From Chamaecyparis obtusa (Eukaryota; Streptophyta; Pinopsida; Cupressales; Cupressaceae), in the NCBI GenBank assembly GCA_027943335.1, contig BSBK01008408.1:318501-382500 (forward strand): a DNA stretch of 64,000 nucleotides, given 5' to 3'. Shown here one piece after another: positions 22,374 to 33,536 of the stretch. Within the stretch, counting starts at the first letter, position 1. Each line of letters opens with the position of its first letter. Below the pieces are notes generated by a model. That model was not told the origin of the DNA. It did no database searches and worked only from the letters and a program-made list of their open reading frames with translations. The position numbers and the translations under genes are program-made.

Positions 22374-25250
22374 TTTTTCCCCTCTTTGATGTGATCCTGC
22401 AAGTGGCGTGGCATCAAAGATAAGAAAATAAGATGCCCTAGGCTAGAATTCAGAAGAATAAGGGGTTGTGCCCCCTCGAGAAAATAATGCAAGGAGTAAA
22501 TGTTGGGGAATTTTCTCGAAAGGAAATAGAGAAGGAAGGACCTAGGAAGAAGGGGAGATAAATAACCAAGCTTCCAAGAGCAAAGATGCATGAATGCAAT
22601 ATGATGGTGAGATGTAGGATGCAGCTATATGAAAGATGCGAGATTGATCTATATGATGTTGGATACATGGGATTTGGGGAAGCTCCATGCATTGGATTTT
22701 TTAGAGAGTGCAACCTAGTTTGATATAGCAATGCTAGAGACCTACCAAGGTTACAAAAGAACACAAGACCCTGTCACTAGCATTGCATAGGATTGGCGCT
22801 AAAAAGACATGCAGGGTTTCCCTAGAATCACACATGAAACCTGAAGGAGGCATGGTGGAAATGATGTTGGAACAACCAAAAACACATGACTGAATCATAG
22901 GCAGAAGCAATAGATCAAAAGACCTTGCCCCAAATTGTCCTCATTCACAGCACACCATGATATAAAGGATCATGGTGACTTTGAGAAGAGGAATAATGAG
23001 AGGCTGTAAAAGACTAACAAGACCCAAAGGACAAAATCCAACATCATAATGATAACTCCAAAGGACAAACTTTTCCAAGAAGAGAGATTTGAATTGATTG
23101 ATGGCAGGAATATTTGGTCTAAACGTGTGGAAGGATTCATCGACACAGACATAGTGTGAGTGGTGGAAGATTAGGTTTGACAAGAGAAAGGATACATCCT
23201 CAAGGACCCATTGATTGATGAGAGAATGAGTGTTTTTGTTCACTGGCAAATGATGAAGTCAAAGAATAATCACGGTGATCAAGAATAGTCAACAATTGAT
23301 GTTGTGAAGTACAAGGCTGGGTAGGACAAGATTTTTGATCAAATGTTCTATAGGACTGACAAGGATTATGTAAAAAAAGATAGGATGATTATATACAATA
23401 GATAGGAAGATATTTACAAAATAGCGCAAAAGAGTAAGCAAAGATTCAAAGGTACTAATGAAATAACAAGTATCTCACAAAAATCTTGCCATAGGTAGGA
23501 TCATGGATGATGACTAATTTTTTGAGGATTGATGGAGGATGGTGGAGGATTGCTAAATGCCAAGGATGAGTTGTTGTTCTAGATGTGGGATTAGATAGGA
23601 TAGGATTGGATTTATCAACCGAAGATAGACTGATGATCTTTGAAAGATGGGATTCTTGCCAGTGCATGCCAATCTCTTGCTCGAGATGATGAGGCTTACA
23701 AAGACAAGTACAAGATTCCCTAGACAATGCTCTATCAAAGGTTAACATTGGGATGATTTTGATTTAGGACATGGATTGAGAAACTCAAAGGATATAACAT
23801 GAAGTAGCTGATGGGTAACTGGATAAGGATTCCTATGACAAGAGATAGGTAAGATTCTAAAACCTTAAAAAGGACCAAAGGATGACTGCTAAAGTGCAGA
23901 GCTAGATTAGGCCATGATGACACAAGGGATGACTGAACCAAAGGATGAGACCTAAAGACACATATGTACAAATGAGCCTAGGTGGAGACACAACTAATGC
24001 TATGGTACAAGACTCAGGATAGGATTTACAAAGAACTTGGGGATGAAGCTGAAGCTCCAAAGATATATAGGATGATACCCCAGTTGGGCTGGAAAGCCAA
24101 GACAGAATGATGGTGGATGATGTGCCCTAAAATGACATGGATTTGGGAAGGACGCATCCTAATGATGATGATTGAATTGAGATCAAGGCTTGTTACAAGA
24201 CCAGGAACAAGACTAAGGATTTGATCGGATGGATTGGCTTGATCTTGGATGTTGGGTAGCTGGAAGATATGGATAGGTTTGGAAGATGGCTACTAATGTT
24301 TGGAGATGGATGAATGACATTGGATTGCATGGGGGTATCCTATAGCTAGATACTAATGACAAGGGAAGAAACCAAGTGATGGCAAGATGGAGGAAATGCT
24401 TTGGAATTTGGATGGAGAAACTACTGGGAGGATTGGATAGAGGAAGATTTGGATGGAAGAACTGCTTGGGATTGGAAGATGAATGACAAATTTTCTTGAG
24501 GATTGGAAAATGGAATGCTTGGGGAGATGGATGCAGATTTGCTTGAGGATTTCAACATGGGATGCGGGAGGAACCGCTGAGGGATTTGGATAGAGGAATG
24601 CTTAGGGATTAGCGTAGATGGAAAGATGGATGAAAGATAGTTTCCAAGGAATATGTTACCAAGGAACAAGATGCCCCCTACTTACGATAGTTCATTCATT
24701 TGGAGGCAGGAGGATGGGGTAGGATCAGACAAAAGATATGCTGATAAGAGGGTGAGGAAGGTAGATGGAAGCTATGATGAATGGTTTGGATAGAGGATAT
24801 GTAGCTTAAAGGTGTGATGGATGCCAAGAAGGTGCCCAAAAAGAATGTATACCTGGTAGTCTTTATTTTGTCATCAAGATCCAAAGGAGGATGAAGTGAG
24901 AAAAAAATGGGATGGAGGAGATGGATGGATAAGATGGGATAGAAGGTAATGGCCCCCAACTATAGAAAGGAATTGGGGGGACCTATGCATGACATCTATT
25001 TGCTAGTTTTTCACCATGGTACTTGTCCAAGGTGCTTGAATTGCCAATTTTTCACCATAGGATGAATGTTTTTCTCTTTTTCTTTTCTTTTTTTTGATAT
25101 TTTTCTCTTGATTTTTCCAATTTTTATGGATTTTATGATTTTTCGCTGACTAGATGCTAACCTTCTAATATTTTTGATGTTTTTCTCTCTTTCTACACTA
25201 ATCTTCTGATGTGCTTGGATGTTGGTACAATTTTGTTAGTATGGAGGGAT
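22374..25250 (-). other. Internal region, purine-rich and without a clear gene
   Basis: The plus strand is strongly GA-rich, with short imperfect repeats around gaggattggatggaagatgg. On the minus strand this yields many short Pro/Ser/Ile/His-rich frames with no domain. It may be the decayed 3' continuation of the Pro-rich ORF or non-coding filler. Confidence 0.45.
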
Positions 25251-28013
25251 TATGCAAAGGCATGGATGGGATGAGCTAGATGGAAGGTATGGTGGTAGAA
25301 AGTGTTTGGATGGAAAGATGGAAAATGATCATGATAGGGAGATGCTATCAGGACCAACATTGGCACATGTTGTGGAGAAGGTGGATGAAGTGGATAGGAT
25401 GTGGAAGATAGAGGTGGATGTGATGGAGGATTTGTGTTAGGAGATTTTGGGACATAGGGACCCAAAATGGATTTAGGAAGTGGACCAGATGAATGAGTAG
25501 TTGGTGGATTGGTAACCTTGGATGCCATTATGGATATTTCTTTTAAATGCATTACATCCTTTTGCTTTAAGATCCAGATCATTTTTGTTTTAGTTTTGGT
25601 GGGCCTTTGTGGCCATTGGTATGCATCAGATTTTTCTTTTTCTTTGGTGGGCCTTTGCGGCCATTGGGATGCTTTGGATTGCTTGATTGGATTTTTCTTT
25701 GGTTGAGCATGTCATTTAGGCTAGACATGACAATCTTTGGAGATTTTTGGATATTTCCCTTTATGCATTTTTTATATGGCATCCAGATTATGAGAAACAT
25801 TGGAAGGAATATGAGGATATGTGCAAGATGGAGGAAATATGGATGGAGAGATGAATGGAGATTGGTAGATAGGATATGTGGGAATGTGCCTTTGTTGATC
25901 TTGACTAGGGATGCTTGGATTTTGGATGAAGGACTGAGTAGGATAATATGGGGGATGATATTTTGGGATGTAAGGCTCCAAAATGGATTTGGTATGTAGA
26001 GGATATGTGCTGGTAGATTTTGGGACATAGGGACCCAAAATGGATTTGGAGAATGAAGGATGAATATGATAAGTTGTCCTTAGTTGTAATGATGGAGTAG
26101 GAGGAATGGCATTATATGCTTTGAAGGGATGATGGGAAGATGAGCTAGTGTTTTTGGAAGGATGCTTGAATTTAGCTTTGGCTGTACCAACATTTTTGGA
26201 GGAAATGCCTTCTTCAAATGTGTGACCAATTCCACATGATTTTGGATGTTTCTTTTCTTGAATGGGATCCAAATTTCCTTGTTCATAAGAAACTAGGCCT
26301 TTGCCTTGATAATTCCATTTCTTGAGCATTTTATCCAAACAAGGATATTTATGACATGGGGAATATGATAAACATCCAGTTTCTAGTTCCCTAATGGAAG
26401 ATATAGAACTTCTTACTTCTGCTTCAAGTGGGATACCTCTGACAAATGTAAGTGGTCCAAGAGGATAAAGTGATGGCAGTATGATAGTTTGGATTAGAGG
26501 ATCCTCAAGAGGAGAGGATAGGATGATGAGATCTTGAATGGGATTGGGGGATGGTAATGGATCTTCAGATGGAGGAATAGGGATTGTAGGATCTTCAAGT
26601 GGAAGATTTTGGATTATAGGATCTTGGATTGGAAGATTTGGGATGACAAAATCTAGGATTGGGGGTGATGGAAGAAATAGAACATGCAATAGAGGAATTG
26701 AAGGGATTGGATCTTGATTTCCTTCGATGGGTACTTCAACATGCTTTTGGAAAAAATTTTGACATGATAGGTTTTGGTTGGATAGAATGTTGGGGGATAC
26801 ATGAATGGACTCTTCAGATGGAGTAGATGGAAGGATGGGAGATTTTGTAGCTATGATGTCTAGAAGAAGGAAGAACTCTTGAGATGGTATGGATGAAAGG
26901 ATGGAAGATTCTGCAACTATGATGGCAGGATGAAGGGTGAACTCATGAAACTCATCAGATATGCTTTGGATAATGCTAGGAGAAGGAGATGTTGATGGGA
27001 TTTGGATGGAGACTTTAGATGGAAGGAACTTAATGATGTTAGGAGATGGAAGAGGATCAACGTATGGAAGATAGATGACATATGGGAGCAATGGATAGGT
27101 TTTATCAATGATGGCTTGGCTCTTCAACTTTAGGAGTGGGATTTATTGTTGGCTTCCTTGTGAAACTCCTTGGAGACTTTGGTGGTGAAAAAGGATTAGA
27201 AGATGGAGGATATGGAGAGATAGGATAGTCCTCACATGATGATGGGGTGGAAGATGGTGAACCTATTTGAGGGGATGATGGTGGTGATGAGGAGTTGGAG
27301 GATGGTGGGATTAGATAGTTGACATAGGTAGGTTTAGAGGAAGCTTGTGAACTTGATGGACTTTTAGGTGAGGTAGGGGTGATGGTTATAGGATATGAAG
27401 TGGATTCAGGGATGCATTCTTTTTGAGGAAGGGGATTTGTATAAATGTATGTGAGAATGGAAGATGCTAGATTTGAATAGGATATAGTGGATGGTGAATC
27501 TAGATAGGATGGGAGATTAGGGTAATGGATTGGAAGACTAGGATTTTGATTTTGAGTCAGGATTGGAGGATAAGTGGATGGAAGATTTGGATAAAGGATG
27601 GGAGGAATAGGATTTTGGAATTGAGAGTAATTTGGAGGATGGGTGGATGGAGGTTTTAGATAAGGGTAGTAGTGTGAAGTGTTTGTATGAGAATATGGTG
27701 GTTGGGATACAACCATAGACAAAGGTGGAGGTATGAAGGATGTATATGGAGGATATGTAGGCTTAAGATATGAAGATGGTGTGAATGAATAGGATAGTGG
27801 ATTTTACTTGCCAAGGACATGAAAGGGAGTGCTAGTGGATAAACGTGAAGGTATGATAGGATATTTTGTAGGATGTTGGGGGATGTTTGGAGAATACTTG
27901 CTGAGATTTTCAAAATACTCATCATGATCTACAAGACTTTCATCATCTTTGGGATAGGATAGATTGAGGGGAGAGACATAATAACCAAACTCATCATAAT
28001 ATTTTTGAGACAT
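25250..28013 (-). pseudogene. Long Pro/Ser-rich ORF of the composite, broken, function unknown
   Basis: Start chosen at ATG 28,013 (MSQKYYDEFGYYVSPLNL), about 2.2 kb after the primer-binding side. The frame runs to 27,105 with one stop near 27,804, shifts by one base near 27,110, continues to 25,772, and resumes after stops to 25,250. That is roughly 900 codons. It is dominated by Pro, Ser, Ile and Tyr, with internal near-repeats (SILGPYVPKS at three places; QWPQRPTK-like pairs near 25,600-25,680). A central non-repetitive stretch contains ETGCLSYSPCHKYPC. No zinc knuckle, protease or polymerase motif. It may be a divergent gag-like ORF, but only position suggests this. Confidence 0.45.
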
Positions 28014-30173
28014 ACTAACTCATGGATAAGTTTGGATGAAGGATGAAGATGGATTGGAAGACTGAGGCTTAGAAGTAGGTTTGGAATTGGCTCAAGATAT
28101 GAGGAAAGAATGATTCTAGAGGAAAATAGAAATGGGATGGGGGATGACCAAGATGACTCTGCTAACCTAGGATGGAAGGATTTGACTACATACAAGGTGA
28201 TTGGAAAACCATGATTTGGGAGACTAGGATCACAAGTTTTTGAAAGTTTGGATGAACTTTGGATTTGAAGGATTTAAATGACATGGAAAAAAGGATTGAT
28301 TGTAGAACTCTTCACTTTGTGTTTGTTCAAAAAATGTTTTACACTGAGTCTAAAACTTTAGAAAATACATCAAGCAGAAACTACATAGAAGTCAGGCTAG
28401 TATCAAAATCCTTGCCCATAGCTTGATACCCCCTAAAAGGGGATACATATGGTGAGTAGTCTTAAGGTGATCTGGTAAACCCCTTGGATTGGTCCTTGCA
28501 CAAGGATTTTGATACCTTCAGATGTGGATAGGGTAGCCTCTATTTTATCAAGTTTGTAATTATTCCATGGAGTCCCCCCAATTAGTTTGTATGCATGTGA
28601 ATCACTTAAGAGCCTAGTTGACCATGCTAAAATAGTAGGGATTATTCACCTACCCTGGGTTACCATCAACATGCCTCACTTGAGCTTGAGGAGATACAAG
28701 AAAGAGATTTCTCAGCACTTTATTTATATACCGGTTGGGAAAGATACCGGTTTGAGGTCATTCTCCAGAGAGGAAGCACTTTTCTCCCCAGAAAAGCTTC
28801 GCTTAAAGTAAAACAAGTGAACTTGTCTGAGTTAAAATGTTTTACATTTCTTACTTTAACAAGGATTTGCAAAAAATGAAGGCTCCTAGATGCACACCAT
28901 GAAGAGTTCTTTTCCAAATTGAATTAAGTGTGTTTTGATTGAAAACTTTTGAAGACACACGTGTTTAGAATTTGAGTTTTTTTTTCTTCAAAAAGTAAGT
29001 GTTTGAGCGATTGCAGGTTCTTTTCCTAAGCATTCAAGATTGAGATTGGCATGTTGTTTTAAGAACTTTGAAGTACTTTGTTTTTGGTCCTTAAGTCATT
29101 CAAGATTTCACTTTGCATTTTTTCTTCAACTGAAAAGGAGGGAACAGAAATGCTTTGTTCTTTCACCTTTTAATGCACTCAAGGATGTGTTTTATTTTCA
29201 AATCGACAATGACACTTTAGGACTTTAAGTCTTTTCCCTTATTTGCACTCAAGATTTGTTTTGACTTCTTCTTCGAAAGGATAAGCTTCTAGAGTAACTT
29301 TGATGCATGAATTTGAAAAGCACTCAAGATGTTTGTAAAAAAAAGATGACATTTCTAAAGTCCTAGATTTGCATGATTGAAGTTCATTTTAGCAAACTGA
29401 AAGACTTTATGAATGATGTTGATTTCTTTTAGGACCAATTTAGGAAGATTTTAGTTTTTTTAGGAATATTTAGGAAATAATTGAAAATGATATCCAAACC
29501 CTTAGCCCTTTTTATGCACCAAAATGATAGATGTGTTCCTATTTTGCATGAATGATTCAAAAACCTTTAGATTTGGAAACTTGAGGTTTATTTTAGCCAA
29601 AAATGAATGTTAAAACAACATTTTGAAATTCCTATTTGATCAATCAAATTGATGAGCCTTAAGGCCTTAAGTTATTGTTCTTAGTGATTTTGATGTCTCC
29701 CAAGATGTACCTAGAAGAAAAATAGAGTTTAGAACTTGTAAGAAAATTTAAAGTTTAAAAAACCTTTAAAACACTAGATTACCTGTCTCTGGAATAAATG
29801 CCCAGTTACAAAGAAGAAATAAGTAGGTTAAAAATTTTGCACAAATGCGCAAGAAGAGAGAATGTATGTGAAACTACACCTATTCTTCCAGAATGCATTT
29901 AAAATGCAATTTTTTTACAAACAACATATGGGTAGTTTTGTTTCACATATGCGCAACAAGATTGAACATATGCACAACAATATTGACCATATGCCCAACA
30001 AAACTAAACATACATTCAATTTAAGTGATAAATGTGAAGTTTTAATGGATAAATGTGTAGCTTTACAAATTTTTGTACAAATGCGCAAACTAGACTGAGA
30101 ATGAAATGTTACAACCCAAATTTTTGAGAAAAATGGCCAAGGAAAGTTGATTTTGGAGCAGTTGATCAAGATA
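28014..30173 (-). other. Leader region of the composite element
   Basis: About 2.1 kb between the 5' LTR and the first long ORF, with many stops in all frames. Short recurring motifs such as cactcaagat and atgcgcaa appear. Long leaders are usual in large non-autonomous LTR elements. No gene supported. Confidence 0.5.
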
Positions 30174-30197
30174 GGGGTCCCACTGGGCATGCCAAAA
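30174..30197 (-). other. Primer binding site position of the composite
   Basis: On the minus strand the 5' LTR end (GATCACA) is followed by ttttggcatgcccagtggga. A TGG start directly after the LTR is expected of a primer binding site. I cannot match it to a named tRNA. Confidence 0.5.
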
Positions 30198-31571
30198 TGT
30201 GATCGATGCAAACCTAATCTATTTTGAAAGGAGTAGACATGTCCAACGTTAGCCTAAATAGCATATACCTAACAAAAATAGACAGTAATTCACAAAGTCA
30301 TTCGGATTGAGCTTAAACATATGCACCCATGCACTGTTTGATTTTCTCAAATAAAGGAAAGTGGGTATGCTCTCAAAGAACCTAGAGCATGTTCCTAATG
30401 TAGATAAAGGGGGATTGAGAATCATGAGAACCCCAAAAATGGCACAATATTGGGTAGAACACCCAAAATTGCCCCTAAGGCTTTAAGAACTCAGATTGTT
30501 GCAACTACTATGATTAAGTTGATTTTAAGCCCAAAATAGGTGCGATATGATGTTGTATGCTATGAAAAAAAATGAAAGAAACTATGTTAATCAATTATTG
30601 CTAATCTATGATGTCTTAGAAAGCTTGAAGAAAACAAAGAAATCTAACAATTAGGAATGATTATGCTAGAGCTAGAACTAAATTAGCATGATAACAATGC
30701 ATGAGAATAAAAGCTAAGCTAATAAATTGCTCTTGGAAGGGGGAGTATTTATAGGATTTTGGAAAGGGTTGGGTTAGGAGGTTGAGTTAGGGTTTGGGGT
30801 AAGGTTAGGGGTTGAGTTTGGGTCAAAGATAAGGATTGACTTCTTCTAGAAGAGTTTATGATTTTTTGGATGAGGATGAAGACCTTCTAGAGGAGTCTAG
30901 GACTTTCTAAGATAATCATGAATTTAAGAAACAAATAAATGTTTATTCATCTCAAAGGCTTCAATGAGTTTGAGGCTCATTAGGGGAAGGGTTTGACTTA
31001 GAGTCAAGGAGACTTAGATTAGCTCAGGGAAAGTAGGTAATTTCCCCTAAATGTGTTTAGGGAAGGATTAGGAAAGTTCTAGAGGAGTCTAGAGTTTTCC
31101 TAGGGAAAATTAGGGATTTAGGGAAATAAATAAATACTTATTTATTTCAAAGGCTTTTAGTTGAGAATTTTCATTTATTAAATAAATTTAATAAATAAAA
31201 AGGATTTAACACTTAATATTTGTTTCAAATATTTTTGAGTTGGGATTAGGAGATTCTAGAAGAGGTTAGTGGTCTTTAGGAGATTTCTAAGATTTTGGAA
31301 AAAAATAAATAAATAATTTATTTTTTGGTTTTTTGATCAATTTATTAATTAAATAATTAATAAATAAGGAAAAAGTTGTTTAAATAAGATTTAAACATTT
31401 TTGGGAGGGATGTCTTAGTTAAATATTTTTAATTAAGACAGAGGGATTTAATGGTATAAAAATAAATAAATAAATTAAAGAATTAATTAATTAACAAATG
31501 ATGATGTCATTAGGGGTTTTTGAAAAAAAATAAAAAATCTTTATTTTCTAAAGGATTTTTAGGTGTCTATA
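30198..31571 (-). repeat. LTR C of the composite (5' LTR)
   Basis: About 1,374 bp, shorter than A and B by a roughly 50-bp deletion near 31,240. In A and B a segment lies between two gattagg copies; in C only one copy remains, which fits a microhomology deletion. Followed by the GAAAC duplication. Confidence 0.85.
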
Positions 31572-31576
31572 GAAAC

Positions 31577-32056
31577 CGTTGTCCTTATGTGGGTAAATGC
31601 ATATAAGTGTTCTTCCTTTGCATCACAATTGCTACTTGAGGATCCACGATCATGCATGCATGTTCAAGACTTATTATTTCCTTGGTATTTTTGAATCTTA
31701 GGATGACATCTCAATTAGGAAAGGAAAACCAAAACCTCTCATAAACCAATAACAATCAAGGAATGTAGGTGCTCTTCTATTGTACATTTATACTCATAAA
31801 ATATATGTATAGTTATAAAATTTCATTCCTTGAAATTTTATAACATAGTTCCTCTTCATCAAAATAGAATGGAAGTGGTGATTCAATGCATCTACCCACA
31901 TTCTATGTGCTTTAAGACAATGAAATTTTTATCATCATGATGAAGTGATAATACATTAAATGTCTTATTGATGTCCCTATTTGACTAGTCCATGCTCTAT
32001 TTGTTATATTTCTGCTATAAAAATAGAATGGTAGTGGTGATTCTATGCATCTACTA
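31577..32056. repeat. Family X fragment, reversed (left half of an interrupted copy)
   Basis: 31,577-31,740 shows nothing recognisable. 31,740-32,056 matches family X in reverse (compare 10,290-10,480), including one MITE arm, the ctatgtgcttt block and the tgatgtccctatttga terminus. It breaks off at tgcatctac exactly where the one-LTR element begins, and the X sequence resumes at 39,171. Confidence 0.7.
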
Positions 32057-33279
32057 TTGGAATTAGGAGAGATAGGTACTAAGAGGGGAGGGGTGAATTA
32101 GTGCCTTCAAAACTTTACTTGTAAAACCTTTCAGATCTAATACTGTAAATAGTGATAACCAACCAATATAACTTGAATCTAATTGCATGAATCATTTATC
32201 CACTTCACATAAGTAAGTAAACAACATGAAATCCATAACACAATCACATGATACAAGTATTTTGGTAATGCAAAAACCCTTGTTAGAAGGTAAAAAATAC
32301 GGTGGGGATGACACCCACAAATTCTTCACTACTATAGATAGAAAAGGTTTGCCTGTTAGGGCTATAATTTTTTATCACTTCTGGTGATCTCACCTTGTTA
32401 GGAGTGACATGTTAGATCAGCTAGATCTACCTAGTTATAGGATTTTAGCAACACTAATGAAGTGTGCACTCGGTTAAGAGATTTACATAAGACTGTTAAG
32501 TCTACTCTGTTAAGAGATTTTATCCAAAAACTCTATTACAATTGTCAGAAAGCAATAGGTATTATTTGCTTGTTTGACACTCAATTGTCTGTTACAGATA
32601 TATAAGCTCTAATAAAAATATCACCTTACTTCTGATGAATCTCTGCTCTAAATCTACTCAGTAGCCTTTGCTAATTTTACTCAAACTAAATTCTATTGTG
32701 CTCGGTTTTGTTCTGTAAACTGATAGACTTGAAGATAGACAAAATGCTTCAAGTGCTTCATGATTCATATATATCAGCTCACACCAAAAAGTGATGCAAA
32801 CACATGAATATACAGTGTTCTATTTTTGTCAGTTTAAGACAATTAGGTTACACACTATAATCATAACTCTGAGATCTACGGTGTACAATGATAACCTAGA
32901 TCATCTATTACAAAAGATATACATTGTATTTAATGAATATCATTACATTAAATGTTCCTTGATCTTGGTAAAATGTTTTACAAACCTTTGTAACCATTTG
33001 CATAGAATAATGTGCCATTCATGATTACTATGCCATTTACTATGATCCTTAGTAAACACTATGTAAACTGATTGGTGTATACTGCGATGCTCAGTGTTTA
33101 CTATCTATCAGTTTTAGTGTCTGCTAGTACTTGGTAAACTGTTTGTTGCTCGGTGTATAGGCTTTACTGACTAGTCTGTTCTGCTTTATGTTACCGATTA
33201 GCTCATTGTTAGTGACCAACCGATATCTATACATACCTTTGGTACTAATGACAACCTTAGAAGGCTCAATAGAGATAAC
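32057..33279 (-). repeat. Single LTR of the one-LTR element
   Basis: About 1.2 kb. The minus strand begins TGTTATCTC next to the polypurine tract and ends ...CTAATTCCAATA. It contains a G-rich tract before gtgaatta and short ctgttag/ttgttagg motifs like those in the 1.66-2.70 kb sequence. No second copy in the window. Confidence 0.7.
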
Positions 33280-33536
33280 AATCTCCCCCTTTGGCATTAG
33301 TATCAAAACTCAAATGTAAAGACAAAAAATCTCTATGTGACTTATATCTCATTATATCTCTACCATATATATACATCAAACTTTTTTCTAAGTATGAAGT
33401 ACTCCCCCTCGGTGCATGCTCCTGGTAATATAGTATACATAGCATCCATGTACATAATATTTGGCATAATAGCATCTGATACATTATTTTCCCCCTTTTT
33501 GATAGTAATGCCAAATACAAAATTGAGGTAGTATAC

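Larger units (their letters stand above)
19425..31576 (-). mobile_element. Three-LTR composite element bounded by a GAAAC target duplication
   Basis: Three direct LTR copies lie at 19,430-20,849, 20,953-22,373 and 30,198-31,571. The first two are separated by a 103-bp internal remnant, the last two by 7.8 kb of internal sequence. GAAAC precedes the first LTR (19,425-19,429) and follows the third (31,572-31,576), so the outer ends derive from one integration. Orientation is minus: a polypurine tract (caaagaggggaaaaa on the minus strand) abuts the LTR start TGTAGACACC at 22,373. No reverse transcriptase or integrase is recognisable. Confidence 0.85.

Noticed and set aside
25607..25999. Plus-strand 130-codon frame
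   Set aside because: Antisense of the Pro-rich minus ORF; its Trp/Gly/Phe-rich composition follows from reversed Pro codons.
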